Part shown: positions 15,839 through 25,045 of the stretch, piece after piece
How positions within the stretch are numbered: position 1 is the stretch's first letter
How the letters are laid out: each line of letters starts with the position of its first letter
Assembly (NCBI GenBank): GCA_016285575.1
Contig: JAEEQX010000004.1
Span: 1 to 62,190 of the forward strand
Source of the DNA: Lachnospiraceae bacterium
GTDB taxonomy: Bacteria; Bacillota; Clostridia; Lachnospirales; Lachnospiraceae
Reading direction: 5' to 3'
DNA: 62,190 nucleotides
Translations under genes and position numbers: made by a program
The notes under the pieces: generated by a model
What the model saw: the letters and a program-made list of their open reading frames with translations, nothing else
Database searches by the model: none
What the model was told of the DNA's origin: nothing

Positions 15839-16873
15839 ATGAGTATGGAATTTGGACGTAAGCTTGCATTACCTGCTGAGGTTAAGGAGATGTATCCCCT
15901 CAAGCTTAAAATGAATGAGATTATTGAAAAAAGAAACGCACAGATTAAGCGTATCTTTTCAGGCGAAGATAAGAGAATACTTCTTATTATCGGACCCTGT
16001 AGTGCTGATAATGAAGACAGCGTTATTGATTATGTGTTAAGACTACGAGATATTCAGGAAAAGGTAGAAGATAGAATTTTAATAGTTCCGAGAATCTATA
16101 CCAATAAGCCCAGAACAACAGGTGCAGGATATAAGGGTATGCTTCATCAGCCCAATCCTAATGAGAAGCCGGATATGTTCAAGGGTATTATTGCAACAAG
16201 ACATATTCACTTAAGAGCTGTTGAAGAAACAGGTTTCTCATGTGCCGATGAGATGTTATATCCTGAGAATTATCAGTACTTGGAGGATGTGCTTGGATAT
16301 GTTGCGGTAGGCGCAAGAAGTGTTGAAGATCAACAGCATAGATTGGTAGCAAGTGGAATCAGTGTTCCTGTAGGAATGAAGAATCCAACATCCGGTGATT
16401 ATTCCATTATGATGAACGCCATACTTGCAGCGCAGAATCCTCATACATTTATATACAGAGGCTGGGAAGTTCATTCATCAGGTAACCCTTATGCGCATAC
16501 TATATTAAGAGGTTATACCAACAAGCATGGTCAATCACTTCCTAACTATCATTACGAAGATTTAATCAGATTATGTGAAGATTATAAAAAAGCTGACTAT
16601 AATAATCCTTCAGTCATCATTGATACTAACCATGGCAACTCCGGAAAGAATCCTTTTGAACAGCCCAGAATCATCAAGGAAGTTTTGCACGCATGCAGAC
16701 ATAATGAAGAGATAGGAAAACTTGTTAAGGGATTCATGGTTGAGAGTTATATCGAAGATGGCAATCAAAAGATTGGTGAAGGCGTGTATGGTAAGTCCAT
16801 TACCGATGCATGTCTTGGATGGGAAAAGAGTGAAAAACTCATCCTCGAGATGGCAGATTTAATCAACGTATAA
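15839..16873 (+). CDS. aroF: 3-deoxy-7-phosphoheptulonate (DAHP) synthase, class I
   Basis: Condenses phosphoenolpyruvate and erythrose 4-phosphate to DAHP, the first step of the shikimate pathway. The 344 residues show the class I AroF/G/H signatures: IIGPCSADNE near residue 54, PRTTGAGYKG, GARSVEDQQHR, DTNHGNSGKNP and the C-terminal GVYGKSITDACLGWE. Start codons at 15806 (TTG), 15827 and 15839 are in frame; 15839 is preferred because AAGGATGGTG (15823-15832) is well spaced for it. The short N-terminal extension is the usual feedback-site region; which aromatic amino acid inhibits it cannot be told. It follows pheA by 108 A/T-rich bases and is probably under the same attenuator. Confidence 0.93.
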   Translation: MSMEFGRKLALPAEVKEMYPLKLKMNEIIEKRNAQIKRIFSGEDKRILLIIGPCSADNEDSVIDYVLRLRDIQEKVEDRILIVPRIYTNKPRTTGAGYKGMLHQPNPNEKPDMFKGIIATRHIHLRAVEETGFSCADEMLYPENYQYLEDVLGYVAVGARSVEDQQHRLVASGISVPVGMKNPTSGDYSIMMNAILAAQNPHTFIYRGWEVHSSGNPYAHTILRGYTNKHGQSLPNYHYEDLIRLCEDYKKADYNNPSVIIDTNHGNSGKNPFEQPRIIKEVLHACRHNEEIGKLVKGFMVESYIEDGNQKIGEGVYGKSITDACLGWEKSEKLILEMADLINV

Positions 16874-16904
16874 TGTCTTGTAAAATTGAACCAAAAAAAG
16901 AAAC

Positions 16905-16932
16905 TTGCATTCGACGTGAAATAATGTATAAT
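16905..16932 (+). promoter_or_regulatory. Sigma-A promoter for rho
   Basis: TTGCAT (16905-16910), 16-base spacer, TATAAT (16927-16932); about 93 bases of leader precede the rho start, with no obvious hairpin terminator. Confidence 0.7.
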
Positions 16933-17031
16933 ATCAAGTAGCGGTTTAAAAATTTCTATTTACAGTCTTAATATAGGTTTTCACGATATCAGATTTTTTT
17001 CCCTTACTTGATTAATGAATATGGAGGTTGT

Positions 17032-18453
17032 ATGCGAGAAAAATATGAGACTTTGACATTAGCTGTCTTAAAAGATCTTTGCAAGGATATTGGCATTAAG
17101 GGTTATTATTCTATGTCAAAAGATCAGATAATTGATATCCTTGTTGAAAAAGAAAAAGAAGAGAAGGAGCAAAAAGCTAATAATACTAATAATGCTGCTC
17201 CCGTAGAATATACTGAGAAAAAAGTTGTAGAGAAAGCCGAGCTTCCTGAAGAGCCCGCTCAGAATGCGCGTTCCAAAGCAGTTGTCGGAAGCGGTGGATT
17301 CGAGCAGGAATATGATCCTAATCTTGATTCTCATAAGAGCGCCCATGGCATTGTAGAGATAATGTCAGACGGATTCGGCTTTATTAGAAGCAATAATTAT
17401 CTCTCCGGCGATAATGATGTATATATTTCTCCCGGACAGATAAAAAGATTCGGATTAAGAACAGGTGATATAGTAACCGGTAACATCAAGGTTAAGGGAG
17501 AGAAAGAAAAGTTCTCAGCTCTTCTGTATATAACCAAGATTAACGGAATGGCTCCCGAAGTTGTAGCCAAGAGAGCTAAGTTCGAAGAGATGACACCGAT
17601 TTTCCCTGACAAGAAGATCAAGTTAGAGATTCCCGGTGCTCCCGTATCCATGAGAATCATGGATCTTATCTGTCCTGTAGGTAAGGGCCAGAGAGGTATG
17701 ATAGTATCCCAGCCTAAGGCAGGTAAGACAACTCTATTAAAAGATATTGCTCACAGTATTTTATATTCCAATAAAGAGATGTGCATGATCATCCTTTTGA
17801 TTGATGAGCGTCCTGAGGAAGTTACAGATATTAAGAGTGCTATCAAAGGTGAAAATGTTGAGGTAATCTATTCAACATTTGATGAGACTCCCGAACATCA
17901 TAAGAAAGTTGCAGAGATGACAGTTGAACGTGCAAGAAGACTTGTTGAGTCCAAGAAGGATGTAATCATCTTACTCGACTCCATCACAAGACTTACACGT
18001 GCTTACAACCAGGTTATTCCTCCTTCAGGAAGAACATTATCAGGTGGTCTTGATCCTGCAGCGCTTCATATGCCCAAGAAGTTCTTTGGCGCAGCCAGAA
18101 ATATGAAAGAGGGCGGCAGCTTGACAATCCTTGCTACTGCTTTGGTTGATACAGGTTCCAAGATGGACGACGTTGTATACGAGGAGTTCAAGGGAACAGG
18201 TAACATGGAACTTGTTCTTGACAGAAAGCTTTCAGAGAAGAGAGTATTCCCTGCTATCGATATTCCCAAGTCCGGTACAAGAAATGAGCATCTCTTGCTT
18301 ACTTCTGAAGAACTTGCGGCTATCACTTCATTAAGAAGAGGCTTCAATGGTCTTAAGCCCGAAGAGGCAGTAGATGAGGTTATAGACTTATTCTCCAAGA
18401 CCAAGAATAACGACGAATTCGTTAATACAATTAATAAAATGAAGCGTTTTTAA
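17032..18453 (+). CDS. rho: Transcription termination factor Rho
   Basis: Hexameric RNA-dependent ATPase that terminates transcription. The 473-residue protein has a Rho N-terminal helical domain (about 1-40), a short Lys/Glu/Asn-rich insert (about 40-75), a cold-shock-type RNA-binding domain starting HGIVEIMSDGFGFIRS, and the RecA-like ATPase with Walker A QPKAGKTT, Walker B VIILLDSITRL and the Q/R-loop region GGSLTILATALV. ATG 17032 is preceded by GGAGG at four to five bases; an upstream in-frame TTG lacks a site. The order rho-rpmE-DUF1385-prmC-prfA is typical of Clostridia. Confidence 0.96.
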   Translation: MREKYETLTLAVLKDLCKDIGIKGYYSMSKDQIIDILVEKEKEEKEQKANNTNNAAPVEYTEKKVVEKAELPEEPAQNARSKAVVGSGGFEQEYDPNLDSHKSAHGIVEIMSDGFGFIRSNNYLSGDNDVYISPGQIKRFGLRTGDIVTGNIKVKGEKEKFSALLYITKINGMAPEVVAKRAKFEEMTPIFPDKKIKLEIPGAPVSMRIMDLICPVGKGQRGMIVSQPKAGKTTLLKDIAHSILYSNKEMCMIILLIDERPEEVTDIKSAIKGENVEVIYSTFDETPEHHKKVAEMTVERARRLVESKKDVIILLDSITRLTRAYNQVIPPSGRTLSGGLDPAALHMPKKFFGAARNMKEGGSLTILATALVDTGSKMDDVVYEEFKGTGNMELVLDRKLSEKRVFPAIDIPKSGTRNEHLLLTSEELAAITSLRRGFNGLKPEEAVDEVIDLFSKTKNNDEFVNTINKMKRF

Positions 18454-18460
18454 AAAAAAC

Positions 18461-18489
18461 TTGCACAGATAATATTCACGTGATATAAT
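18461..18489 (+). promoter_or_regulatory. Sigma-A promoter for rpmE
   Basis: TTGCAC (18461-18466), 17-base spacer, TATAAT (18484-18489), immediately after the rho stop codon. Confidence 0.75.
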
Positions 18490-18542
18490 AAGCAAGCATT
18501 TTTGAAAAATGATGGATTACAATATATAGAGAGGTGAAAATA

Positions 18543-18749
18543 ATGAGAGAAGGAATTCATCCTGAGTACTATCAGGCTACAGTAACCTGCAACTGTGGAA
18601 ACACATTCGTAACAGGTTCTACTAAGAAAGACATACACGTAGAAGTTTGTTCGAAGTGCCACTCTTTCTACACAGGACAGCAGAAAGCAACACAGGCACG
18701 CGGCCGTATCGATAAGTTCAACAAGAAGTACGGTGTTGAAAGCAAATAA
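18543..18749 (+). CDS. rpmE: 50S ribosomal protein L31
   Basis: A 68-residue large-subunit protein at the central protuberance. It starts [11 protein letters not shown] and carries the two zinc-ligand pairs CNCG and CSKC of the zinc-binding (C+) form, with the usual closing [11 protein letters not shown]. The start at 18543 is preferred over a GTG three codons upstream because GAGAGGTGA (18529-18537) is correctly placed. It is monocistronic between its own promoter and a strong terminator. Confidence 0.97.
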   Translation: MREGIHPEYYQATVTCNCGNTFVTGSTKKDIHVEVCSKCHSFYTGQQKATQARGRIDKFNKKYGVESK

Positions 18750-18759
18750 TTTCGGACAT

Positions 18760-18793
18760 AAGGTTGAGATAGTTTTATCTCAACCTTCTTTAT
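18760..18793 (+). terminator. Intrinsic terminator of rpmE
   Basis: AAGGTTGAGATA (18760-18771) pairs perfectly with TATCTCAACCTT (18776-18787), followed by CTTTATT. Confidence 0.88.
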
Positions 18794-18830
18794 TGATAGG
18801 CGCTTTTGCCTACTTATGATATTTATGGTT

Positions 18831-18859
18831 TTGCCAGATGGGTATAATTGTGGTATTAT
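18831..18859 (+). promoter_or_regulatory. Promoter for the DUF1385 gene
   Basis: TTGCCA (18831-18836), 17-base spacer, TATTAT (18854-18859). A second possible -10, TATAAT (18843-18848), lacks a good -35. A six-pair CGGACA/TGTCCG hairpin lies at 18910-18929 in the leader. Confidence 0.55.
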
Positions 18860-18953
18860 ATCTATAGTTTTATATTTTTTATTTGATTCGACTTAACAAT
18901 GACAATAAGCGGACATCCCATTTTGTCCGATTACCTATAGAGCATACAGTTTT

Positions 18954-21029
18954 ATGAGCAAGAAAAAAAGAGCACATGTCAGTGGACTCGGCGGTAAGCC
19001 CATGATAGAGGGAGTTCTGACTCGTAATCAGAACAAGTACGCCGTTGTAGTCAGAAGATCTGATGGTGTATTACAAACAGTTGTAAAAGATGTTGAAGCG
19101 AATCCCGACAAAGTTATCAAGAAGATACCTTTTGTTAGGGGTGTTTTTGAATTGTTTGAAAGTATTAGACTTGCTTTTGAATCATTGGAGTATTCAGCTG
19201 AGTTTTACGGTAAGGATACAGAGCCTGAGACCGGCTTCGACAAGATATTAAGTAAGCTCTTTGGCAAGCATGCAGATGCAATTATTTCTATTATCGTAGG
19301 TATTATCTCATTTGTCTTATGTCTTGCGATTATTGTAGCATTCCCTGTTTTATTCTCGAAATTACTCGAAAGATATATTATCAATATGTCTTTGATTCAT
19401 ATTCTTGAATGCCTGGCGGCAGTGTTGATATTGATACTTTATATGTTTATATTCATGTCCTTAAAAGTTGTTAAGAGGATGATGGGATTTCATTCAGCGT
19501 TGCATCAATGTATCAACTGCGTGGAAAGAGGCAGAAAGCTTAACTATAAAAATGTTGCTGCTTCATCAAGAATAATGAGAAGTTGCGAATCCAATTTCTT
19601 GTATTTAATTGTAATTCTATCCGCAATTCTCTTTATGTTCATTAGAATCGATTATGTACCTCTTAGACTTTTAGTCAGACTTTTATATATTCCCGTTGCA
19701 TCCGCTGTATTCTATGAAGTGTATCTTTTTGTAAGAAAATTCGATAATACTTTTACAAGAATTCTTGCAGCACCCGGAATGGCATTACAGTATATTACTA
19801 CCAGAAAGAGCGACGACGATATGATTACCGTTGCCATCGCTTCTCTTGAGGCAGTATTTGATTGGAAGCAATTTTTAGTTGAAAGCTTCCCCGACAAGTA
19901 CAGTGCTGATGACTTCCATATTGTTGTTAAGCATCATATAGAAGGTATGGATGAGGATCTCGATGATGATAATTACTTCCCTGACAGCTCTGAATTCATC
20001 GAGAAGTTAAAAGCAGAGGGAATAGTAGAGGAAGACTTTACTCTTGAGGCGGAAGAACAGATTGAAGAAACCGTAGATGAAGAATACGTAGAAGGTTACG
20101 TTGAGCCTGAATACGTTGAAGAAGAGGAAGAATACTACGTTGACGAGAATGGTGAATTCTTTGTCGACGAGCATGGCGAATATTATATCGATAAGAATGG
20201 CGAGCATTACTACGTAGAGCCCGAATATGTCGAAGAAGAGGAAGAAGAATACTACGAAGAAGAGTACACCGATGAGGAGTACGTTGAAGAAGTAGTTGAA
20301 GATTCAGAAGAAGAAATCGAAGAAGACGTAGAAGAAATAGTAGAAGAAGTCGACGAAGAGGAAGTAACAGAAGAATCTGAGGAAAAGGTTGAAGCGACAG
20401 AAGAAACGGTAGAAGATACTAAGGAAACTGAGGACGCTGAGAACACAGAAGAAAAAGAAGAGACTAAAGAAGAAAGTCCCGAAGAAGAGATAGAAGAAAA
20501 AGAAGAAGTAGAAGAAAAAGTTGATGAAGAAAATGAAGTAATAGAGGAAACAGAGGAATCTGAGGATATGGAACGAACACAGCCTATTAAGGTAGATATT
20601 ACGGATGATTTTGGATTCTCACCTGAAGATGAAGAAGTGGATGAGAATACGATGCAGTTTGAACCCGTTGATGAGAGTATCGCGGGTGGCATCGAGATAG
20701 AAGGTAACGATTCAGAAGATTACGATGACGAAGATGATGAGGACTTTGGAAGACCTAAGTTCTCTAAAGATATTGTCAGCATTCCCATGCCTGACAAACT
20801 CGACAATATCGTTGAGTACATTCCCGAGGGCGGCATAACTTCGAGAATCTACAACTACGATGAAGAAGAACCTATCGATGATGACGACGATGAGGATATC
20901 GACTTTGATAATATCATTGATGAGAATGGTCAGCTTACATTAAAGGATACAGATGCTTTCGAGAGAAAGCTTGATGAAGAATTCGACGAGATGTTTAAGA
21001 GACTCGGACTTGATCAGGATGACTTATAA
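18954..21029 (+). CDS. DUF1385 membrane protein with long acidic C-terminal extension
   Basis: The first about 330 residues are a DUF1385 (YqhQ-like) membrane protein: GGKPMIEGVLTR at the N-terminus, then several hydrophobic segments (about 112-135, 145-170, 215-260) and a conserved DDDMITVAIASLEAVF block. Homologues usually end near 300-330 residues. Here about 360 more residues follow, extremely rich in Glu and Asp, including three tandem imperfect nine-residue units (YYVDENGEF, FVDEHGEY, YIDKNGEH) and long Glu runs, ending with a helical FERKLDEEFDEMF segment. The role of DUF1385 proteins is not settled. The gene overlaps prmC by 11 bases, implying coupling. Only a weak ribosome site precedes it. 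Confidence 0.88.
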   Translation: MSKKKRAHVSGLGGKPMIEGVLTRNQNKYAVVVRRSDGVLQTVVKDVEANPDKVIKKIPFVRGVFELFESIRLAFESLEYSAEFYGKDTEPETGFDKILSKLFGKHADAIISIIVGIISFVLCLAIIVAFPVLFSKLLERYIINMSLIHILECLAAVLILILYMFIFMSLKVVKRMMGFHSALHQCINCVERGRKLNYKNVAASSRIMRSCESNFLYLIVILSAILFMFIRIDYVPLRLLVRLLYIPVASAVFYEVYLFVRKFDNTFTRILAAPGMALQYITTRKSDDDMITVAIASLEAVFDWKQFLVESFPDKYSADDFHIVVKHHIEGMDEDLDDDNYFPDSSEFIEKLKAEGIVEEDFTLEAEEQIEETVDEEYVEGYVEPEYVEEEEEYYVDENGEFFVDEHGEYYIDKNGEHYYVEPEYVEEEEEEYYEEEYTDEEYVEEVVEDSEEEIEEDVEEIVEEVDEEEVTEESEEKVEATEETVEDTKETEDAENTEEKEETKEESPEEEIEEKEEVEEKVDEENEVIEETEESEDMERTQPIKVDITDDFGFSPEDEEVDENTMQFEPVDESIAGGIEIEGNDSEDYDDEDDEDFGRPKFSKDIVSIPMPDKLDNIVEYIPEGGITSRIYNYDEEEPIDDDDDEDIDFDNIIDENGQLTLKDTDAFERKLDEEFDEMFKRLGLDQDDL

Positions 21030-21843
21030 GACGCTTATCGATGAAGGAAAAAGAATTATAGATTCGAATGAGGGAGCGATAGAAGCAACGCTTCTTCTTG
21101 AACATGTTCTACATACTGATAAGAATGAGTTTTTACTTCATCCGGATAGAGAAGTAAGCGAAGAAGATGTTAAGACTTTTTTGGAACTTGCGACTCGACG
21201 TTCTCAGGGAGAACCGGTTCAGTATATTATCGGATTCGCTCCTTTTTACGGATTGGAATTCAAGGTTACTCCTTCGGTTCTTATTCCCAGATTTGATACA
21301 GAAGTTTTAGTAGAAGAAGCACTTGGTGCCATAAAAGACGGTGACAAAGTTTTAGACCTGTGTACAGGAAGCGGATGCATTGCAGTAACTGTTAAAAAGT
21401 ATAAACCCAATGCAGACGTATATGCTTCAGATATCAGCTTGGATGCGATTGAAATTGCCAAGGAAAATGCCGAGGCTAATAATACAGATATTACATTTAT
21501 TCATAGCGATCTCTTAAATGATGTAGAGAATGATTTAGATGTAATTATATCCAATCCGCCGTACATAAAAACATCGGTTATAGAAGGATTGGATGATATA
21601 GTAAAAAACCACGAACCGTATTTAGCACTTAACGGAGGAAATGATGGTCTTGATTATTACAGGAGGATTGTAGCGGATGCCACTAAGCACCTTAAAAAAG
21701 GTGGAAGATTAATGATGGAGATCGGTTACGATCAAGGAGAGGATTTACGAACACTCCTTAAAGACACAGGATACTTAAGTATCGAGATTAAAAAAGATTT
21801 AAGCGGTAATGACAGAGTTGCCATGGCCGTATTCGGAGGATAA
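21019..21843 (+). CDS. prmC: Peptide chain release factor N5-glutamine methyltransferase
   Basis: Methylates the Gln of the GGQ motif in release factors. The 274-residue protein has an N-terminal helical domain and a Rossmann SAM domain with [13 protein letters not shown] and the substrate-Gln-binding NPPY motif (ISNPPYIKT). The ATG at 21019 lies inside the end of the DUF1385 gene (11-base overlap); longer in-frame extensions upstream would overlap more and lack family similarity. No clear Shine-Dalgarno sequence, so translation is probably coupled. Its substrate gene prfA follows two bases later. Confidence 0.94.
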   Translation: MTYKTLIDEGKRIIDSNEGAIEATLLLEHVLHTDKNEFLLHPDREVSEEDVKTFLELATRRSQGEPVQYIIGFAPFYGLEFKVTPSVLIPRFDTEVLVEEALGAIKDGDKVLDLCTGSGCIAVTVKKYKPNADVYASDISLDAIEIAKENAEANNTDITFIHSDLLNDVENDLDVIISNPPYIKTSVIEGLDDIVKNHEPYLALNGGNDGLDYYRRIVADATKHLKKGGRLMMEIGYDQGEDLRTLLKDTGYLSIEIKKDLSGNDRVAMAVFGG

Positions 21844-21845
21844 AT

Positions 21846-22928
21846 ATGTTTGACAAATTGGAAGACTTACTTGTCAGATTCGAAGAGTTGATGGGTGAAT
21901 TACAGTCACCAGGAGTAACTGACAATCAAGTTAGATTCAGAGCTCTCATGAAGGAACAGAGCGACTTGGCACCTATAGTAGATACATACAAAGAATATAA
22001 AAAAGCTAATGATACAATTAAGGATTCTCTTGAATTACTCGAAGCCGAAAACGACGAAGAAATGAGAGAGATGCTTAAGGAAGAATTAAACGAAGCAAAG
22101 AAGAATGTAGAAGAACTTGAGCAGAAGTTAAAGATTCTTCTTCTCCCTAAGGACCCTAACGATGATAAGAACGTTATCGTCGAGATACGTGCGGGTGCAG
22201 GTGGAGATGAGGCAGCACTTTTTGCAGCAGAGATGTTCAGGCTCTATGTCCATTATGCTGAAGGCCAGGGATGGAAAGTCGAGACCGTTAACGTAGATGA
22301 GATTGGAATCGGCGGTATGAAAGAAGTTGAATTCATGATTACCGGTAACGGTGCATATTCCAAGCTTAAATACGAATCCGGCGTACACAGAGTACAAAGA
22401 GTCCCTGAGACAGAATCCGGCGGAAGAATTCATACATCTACAATTACAGTAGCCGTTATGCCTGAAGTAGAAGATGTAGAAGTAGAGATTAACGAAGCTG
22501 ATATTCGTATCGACGTTATGAGAGCATCGGGTTGTGGTGGACAGTGTGTCAATACTACGGACTCTGCCGTAAGACTTACTCACTTCCCTACAGGTATAGT
22601 TATCTACTCACAGACAGAAAAATCACAGATTCAGAATAAGGCAAAAGCTTTTGCTTTACTTAGAGCTAAGTTATATGACCTTGAACAGCAAAAGGCTCAC
22701 GATGCCGAAGCAGAACTTCGTAAGAGCCAGATAGGTACCGGTGACAGATCTGAAAAGATCAGAACTTATAATTTCCCTCAGGGAAGAGTAACAGACCACA
22801 GAATCAATCTTACCTTATACAAACTCGATAAGGTAATGAACGGAGATATTAACGAGATTATTGATGCCTGCATTGCTGCTGACCAAGCAGCAAAACTTGT
22901 AAAGCTTAACGAACAGAACAATTATTAA
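21846..22928 (+). CDS. prfA: Peptide chain release factor 1
   Basis: Recognises UAA and UAG stop codons and triggers peptide release. The 360 residues match family length. The stop-codon recognition tripeptide PET is in [10 protein letters not shown], and the catalytic GGQ loop reads [15 protein letters not shown], with Cys flanking GGQ where many homologues have Ala and His. It sits directly behind prmC, whose product methylates the GGQ glutamine. Confidence 0.97.
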   Translation: MFDKLEDLLVRFEELMGELQSPGVTDNQVRFRALMKEQSDLAPIVDTYKEYKKANDTIKDSLELLEAENDEEMREMLKEELNEAKKNVEELEQKLKILLLPKDPNDDKNVIVEIRAGAGGDEAALFAAEMFRLYVHYAEGQGWKVETVNVDEIGIGGMKEVEFMITGNGAYSKLKYESGVHRVQRVPETESGGRIHTSTITVAVMPEVEDVEVEINEADIRIDVMRASGCGGQCVNTTDSAVRLTHFPTGIVIYSQTEKSQIQNKAKAFALLRAKLYDLEQQKAHDAEAELRKSQIGTGDRSEKIRTYNFPQGRVTDHRINLTLYKLDKVMNGDINEIIDACIAADQAAKLVKLNEQNNY

Positions 22929-22948
22929 TTGAATGGACGGTGGGGGCT

Positions 22949-23890
22949 ATGGTTAGTGCGGTTGATTTAATGAACAGAATCCCGGGTGCTTTCTTCGTAT
23001 TTGACAGAAAGACATATAAGTTTGTGTTTGTATCCGACGGATTACTTAATCTTTTTGGACAGACCGAGAAGGGATTCCTTGATAAATATTTCAATTCATT
23101 TGAAATGTTTATGTACAAAGAAGATCGTAAGAGAGTTAAGGAATTGATAGAAGATCAATTGGGACTCTCTGATTACTGCGAGGCCAATTTCAGAGTTAAG
23201 AGTATTCTTGATGATGAAAAATTTATGATATTCCAGGGAAGACTCGTTGTTGAAAATGATGGCAGCGAGAATATATACGGTGTCCTTTTTGATGTGACTG
23301 AGATGGTTGTATCACAACAGGAAATCAACCGTATGAACCAGGAACTTTACAATAAGACTGCAGAGGAGAAACTTCGTCGTGCACAGTTATCAGACAAGGC
23401 GCGTATGGATCCTCTTACGGGTATTCTCAATAAGTCCGCAGTTATCGATACCATAAAAGAATATCTTTCCGAGAGTGAAGAAGATCAGATGCACGCACTT
23501 TTGGTTATCGACTCTGATAACTTTAAGAGTGTTAATGATAACTTCGGTCATGCTGTCGGAGATGAAGTCATCAAGTATCTTGGAAGCATTATCAAGAGAA
23601 CTTTCCGAGACAGTGATATTAAGGGAAGATTCGGCGGTGATGAATTCGTAGTATTTATGAAGAATACTACCAAGGAAGCTACAGCGATAAGATCATCCCA
23701 ACTTAATGAAGCCATCAGAAAGCCGTACTTAAAAAACGGCAATGAAATAAAATTGTCGTGTTCAATCGGTGTATCGTATTATCCCAAGGATGGTATGGAT
23801 TACGAAGCTTTATTCCAGGCTTCTGACGATGCACTCTACAAAGCCAAGTCCTATGGTAAGGACAGATTTGTGGAATACAAAAAAGATTAA
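22949..23890 (+). CDS. PAS-GGDEF diguanylate cyclase
   Basis: Synthesises cyclic di-GMP from two GTP. About 313 residues: an N-terminal PAS-like sensor (about 8-125), a short coiled-coil linker (about 125-145), and a GGDEF domain starting DPLTGILNK. The active-site loop is an intact GGDEF near residue 229. An inhibitory I-site RDSD lies exactly five residues upstream, so product feedback is likely. No membrane segment, so cytoplasmic. The start is uncertain (ATG 22949 or GTG 22940); GGTGGGGG precedes both poorly. Its stop codon shares a TTAA with the stop of the convergent AraC gene, and its terminator lies within that gene. Confidence 0.9.
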   Translation: MVSAVDLMNRIPGAFFVFDRKTYKFVFVSDGLLNLFGQTEKGFLDKYFNSFEMFMYKEDRKRVKELIEDQLGLSDYCEANFRVKSILDDEKFMIFQGRLVVENDGSENIYGVLFDVTEMVVSQQEINRMNQELYNKTAEEKLRRAQLSDKARMDPLTGILNKSAVIDTIKEYLSESEEDQMHALLVIDSDNFKSVNDNFGHAVGDEVIKYLGSIIKRTFRDSDIKGRFGGDEFVVFMKNTTKEATAIRSSQLNEAIRKPYLKNGNEIKLSCSIGVSYYPKDGMDYEALFQASDDALYKAKSYGKDRFVEYKKD

Positions 23891-24849
23891 ATATGTGAGA
23901 ACGACATGCCGAACGGTGAGAGCTTATCTCTACGTTCGGCTTTTGACTGTTTCTTGAACTCGCTTGGAGTACAGCCTACATATTTTTTGAAGAGTTTATT
24001 AAAATAACTTGCACTGTTAAAGCCCACGTTTAATGCCAGTTCCGATATTGATTCATCCTGTCGGCTTTTGATCATAATATCGCAAGCCTTTAAGATGCGA
24101 TATCTCATAAGGTATTCAAAAGGAGATAAGTTGATAGCCCTCTTGAATAGTCTGCAGCATTCACTTTTTGATATGTGAATACTGTCTGCAATATCTTCCA
24201 AAGAAATGTTATCAAAATAATTATCCTGAATAAATGTAATGGCAGTTTTGATACGCTCATCATCGGGAGAACTTTTTTCTTGTCGATCTTCTCTGTTGAT
24301 TATACGTTCATCGTGAGGCGTATCTTTGATAAGCAAGAGCCAAAACTGAAAGAGAGATGATTTGGTAAGCATCTCATAGCCATAGTTTTTATTAAGGTTA
24401 TAGTCAATGATGTCTTCGATGTAAGATATCAGTGCTTTGCCAATTATGTCCGTGTTATCAAAGGTACGATATTTTTTGCTCGATACTTTGAATGGCATAA
24501 AATAAGACTGATATAGAGATGAATTATTATCTGCGAATAAAACAGCAGGAGAAAAGATAACCGAGATGATGGAACAGTTACCATTCTCGGACTTGATCGA
24601 ATGCACTACGTTACCTTTAATGACAATCAAGTTATTTGCGGGTACTCTAATGATATCTTCACCGATAGTGTAGATAGCATTACCCTCACGAACAACATCA
24701 ATCTCAATCTCGTCATGCCAATGCCAAGGAATGTTATTAAGGAAATACTCATCCGGCTTAACAAAATAAACGCCAAGAGGATAGTCGTTGTTGACGTGTT
24801 CGTAGATCTCTTTGTAATTGTCTATGTTTTTTAAATTCTCAGTAGACAT
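23887..24849 (-). CDS. AraC-family transcriptional regulator with cupin sensor domain
   Basis: A 320-residue regulator: an N-terminal cupin/AraC-binding domain (about 25-150) containing HWHDEIEI and a HSIKSE strand, and a C-terminal double helix-turn-helix (about 210-305) with ISLEDIADSIHISKSECCRLF and the AraC signature ISELALNVGFNSASYFNKLFKKYVG. Family members usually sense a sugar or related small molecule. It is flanked by two diguanylate cyclases and is divergent from the second, which it might control; that is only inferred. The gene end overlaps the convergent cyclase gene by four bases. Confidence 0.92.
   Translation of the reverse strand: MSTENLKNIDNYKEIYEHVNNDYPLGVYFVKPDEYFLNNIPWHWHDEIEIDVVREGNAIYTIGEDIIRVPANNLIVIKGNVVHSIKSENGNCSIISVIFSPAVLFADNNSSLYQSYFMPFKVSSKKYRTFDNTDIIGKALISYIEDIIDYNLNKNYGYEMLTKSSLFQFWLLLIKDTPHDERIINREDRQEKSSPDDERIKTAITFIQDNYFDNISLEDIADSIHISKSECCRLFKRAINLSPFEYLMRYRILKACDIMIKSRQDESISELALNVGFNSASYFNKLFKKYVGCTPSEFKKQSKAERRDKLSPFGMSFSHI
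23908..23944 (+). terminator. Terminator of the PAS-GGDEF gene, inside the araC-type coding sequence
   Basis: GCCGAACG (23908-23915) pairs with CGTTCGGC (23933-23940), the intervening bases can also pair partly (GAGA/TCTC), and TTTT follows. It lies 17 bases past the cyclase stop but within the last 20 codons of the convergent regulator gene. Confidence 0.7.
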
Positions 24850-24895
24850 AATTTAATCTGCTCATCTTTTTCACAGAGTTTATAATTACAAAATC

Positions 24896-24925
24896 AGTAT
24901 AACAAAAAAAAAATAAAAAACACAA
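24896..24925 (-). promoter_or_regulatory. Probable promoter for the AraC-type gene
   Basis: Read on the minus strand: TTGTGT (24925-24920), 18-base A/T spacer, TATACT (24901-24896). The start codon is at 24849. Confidence 0.5.
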
Positions 24926-24987
24926 TATATAGTTATTTCTTTATAAAAATTTAATGGGACAAAAGATGCCGGATTCTCGTGAAACTA

Positions 24988-25016
24988 TTGTAAAATGGGG
25001 AAATATGTGGTATATT
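24988..25016 (+). promoter_or_regulatory. Sigma-A promoter for the membrane GGDEF gene
   Basis: TTGTAA (24988-24993), 17-base spacer, TATATT (25011-25016). An in-frame ATG at 24995 lies inside this promoter, which supports the downstream start at 25046. Confidence 0.65.
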
Positions 25017-25045
25017 TACTTCAAACGGGCCTACGGGGGACTTGT

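Noticed and set aside
20252-20692. 146-codon Ser/Thr-rich antisense frame
   Set aside because: It is the mirror of the Glu-rich tail of the DUF1385 gene (GAA codons read as TTC/TCT/TCC on the other strand), so it is a composition artefact.
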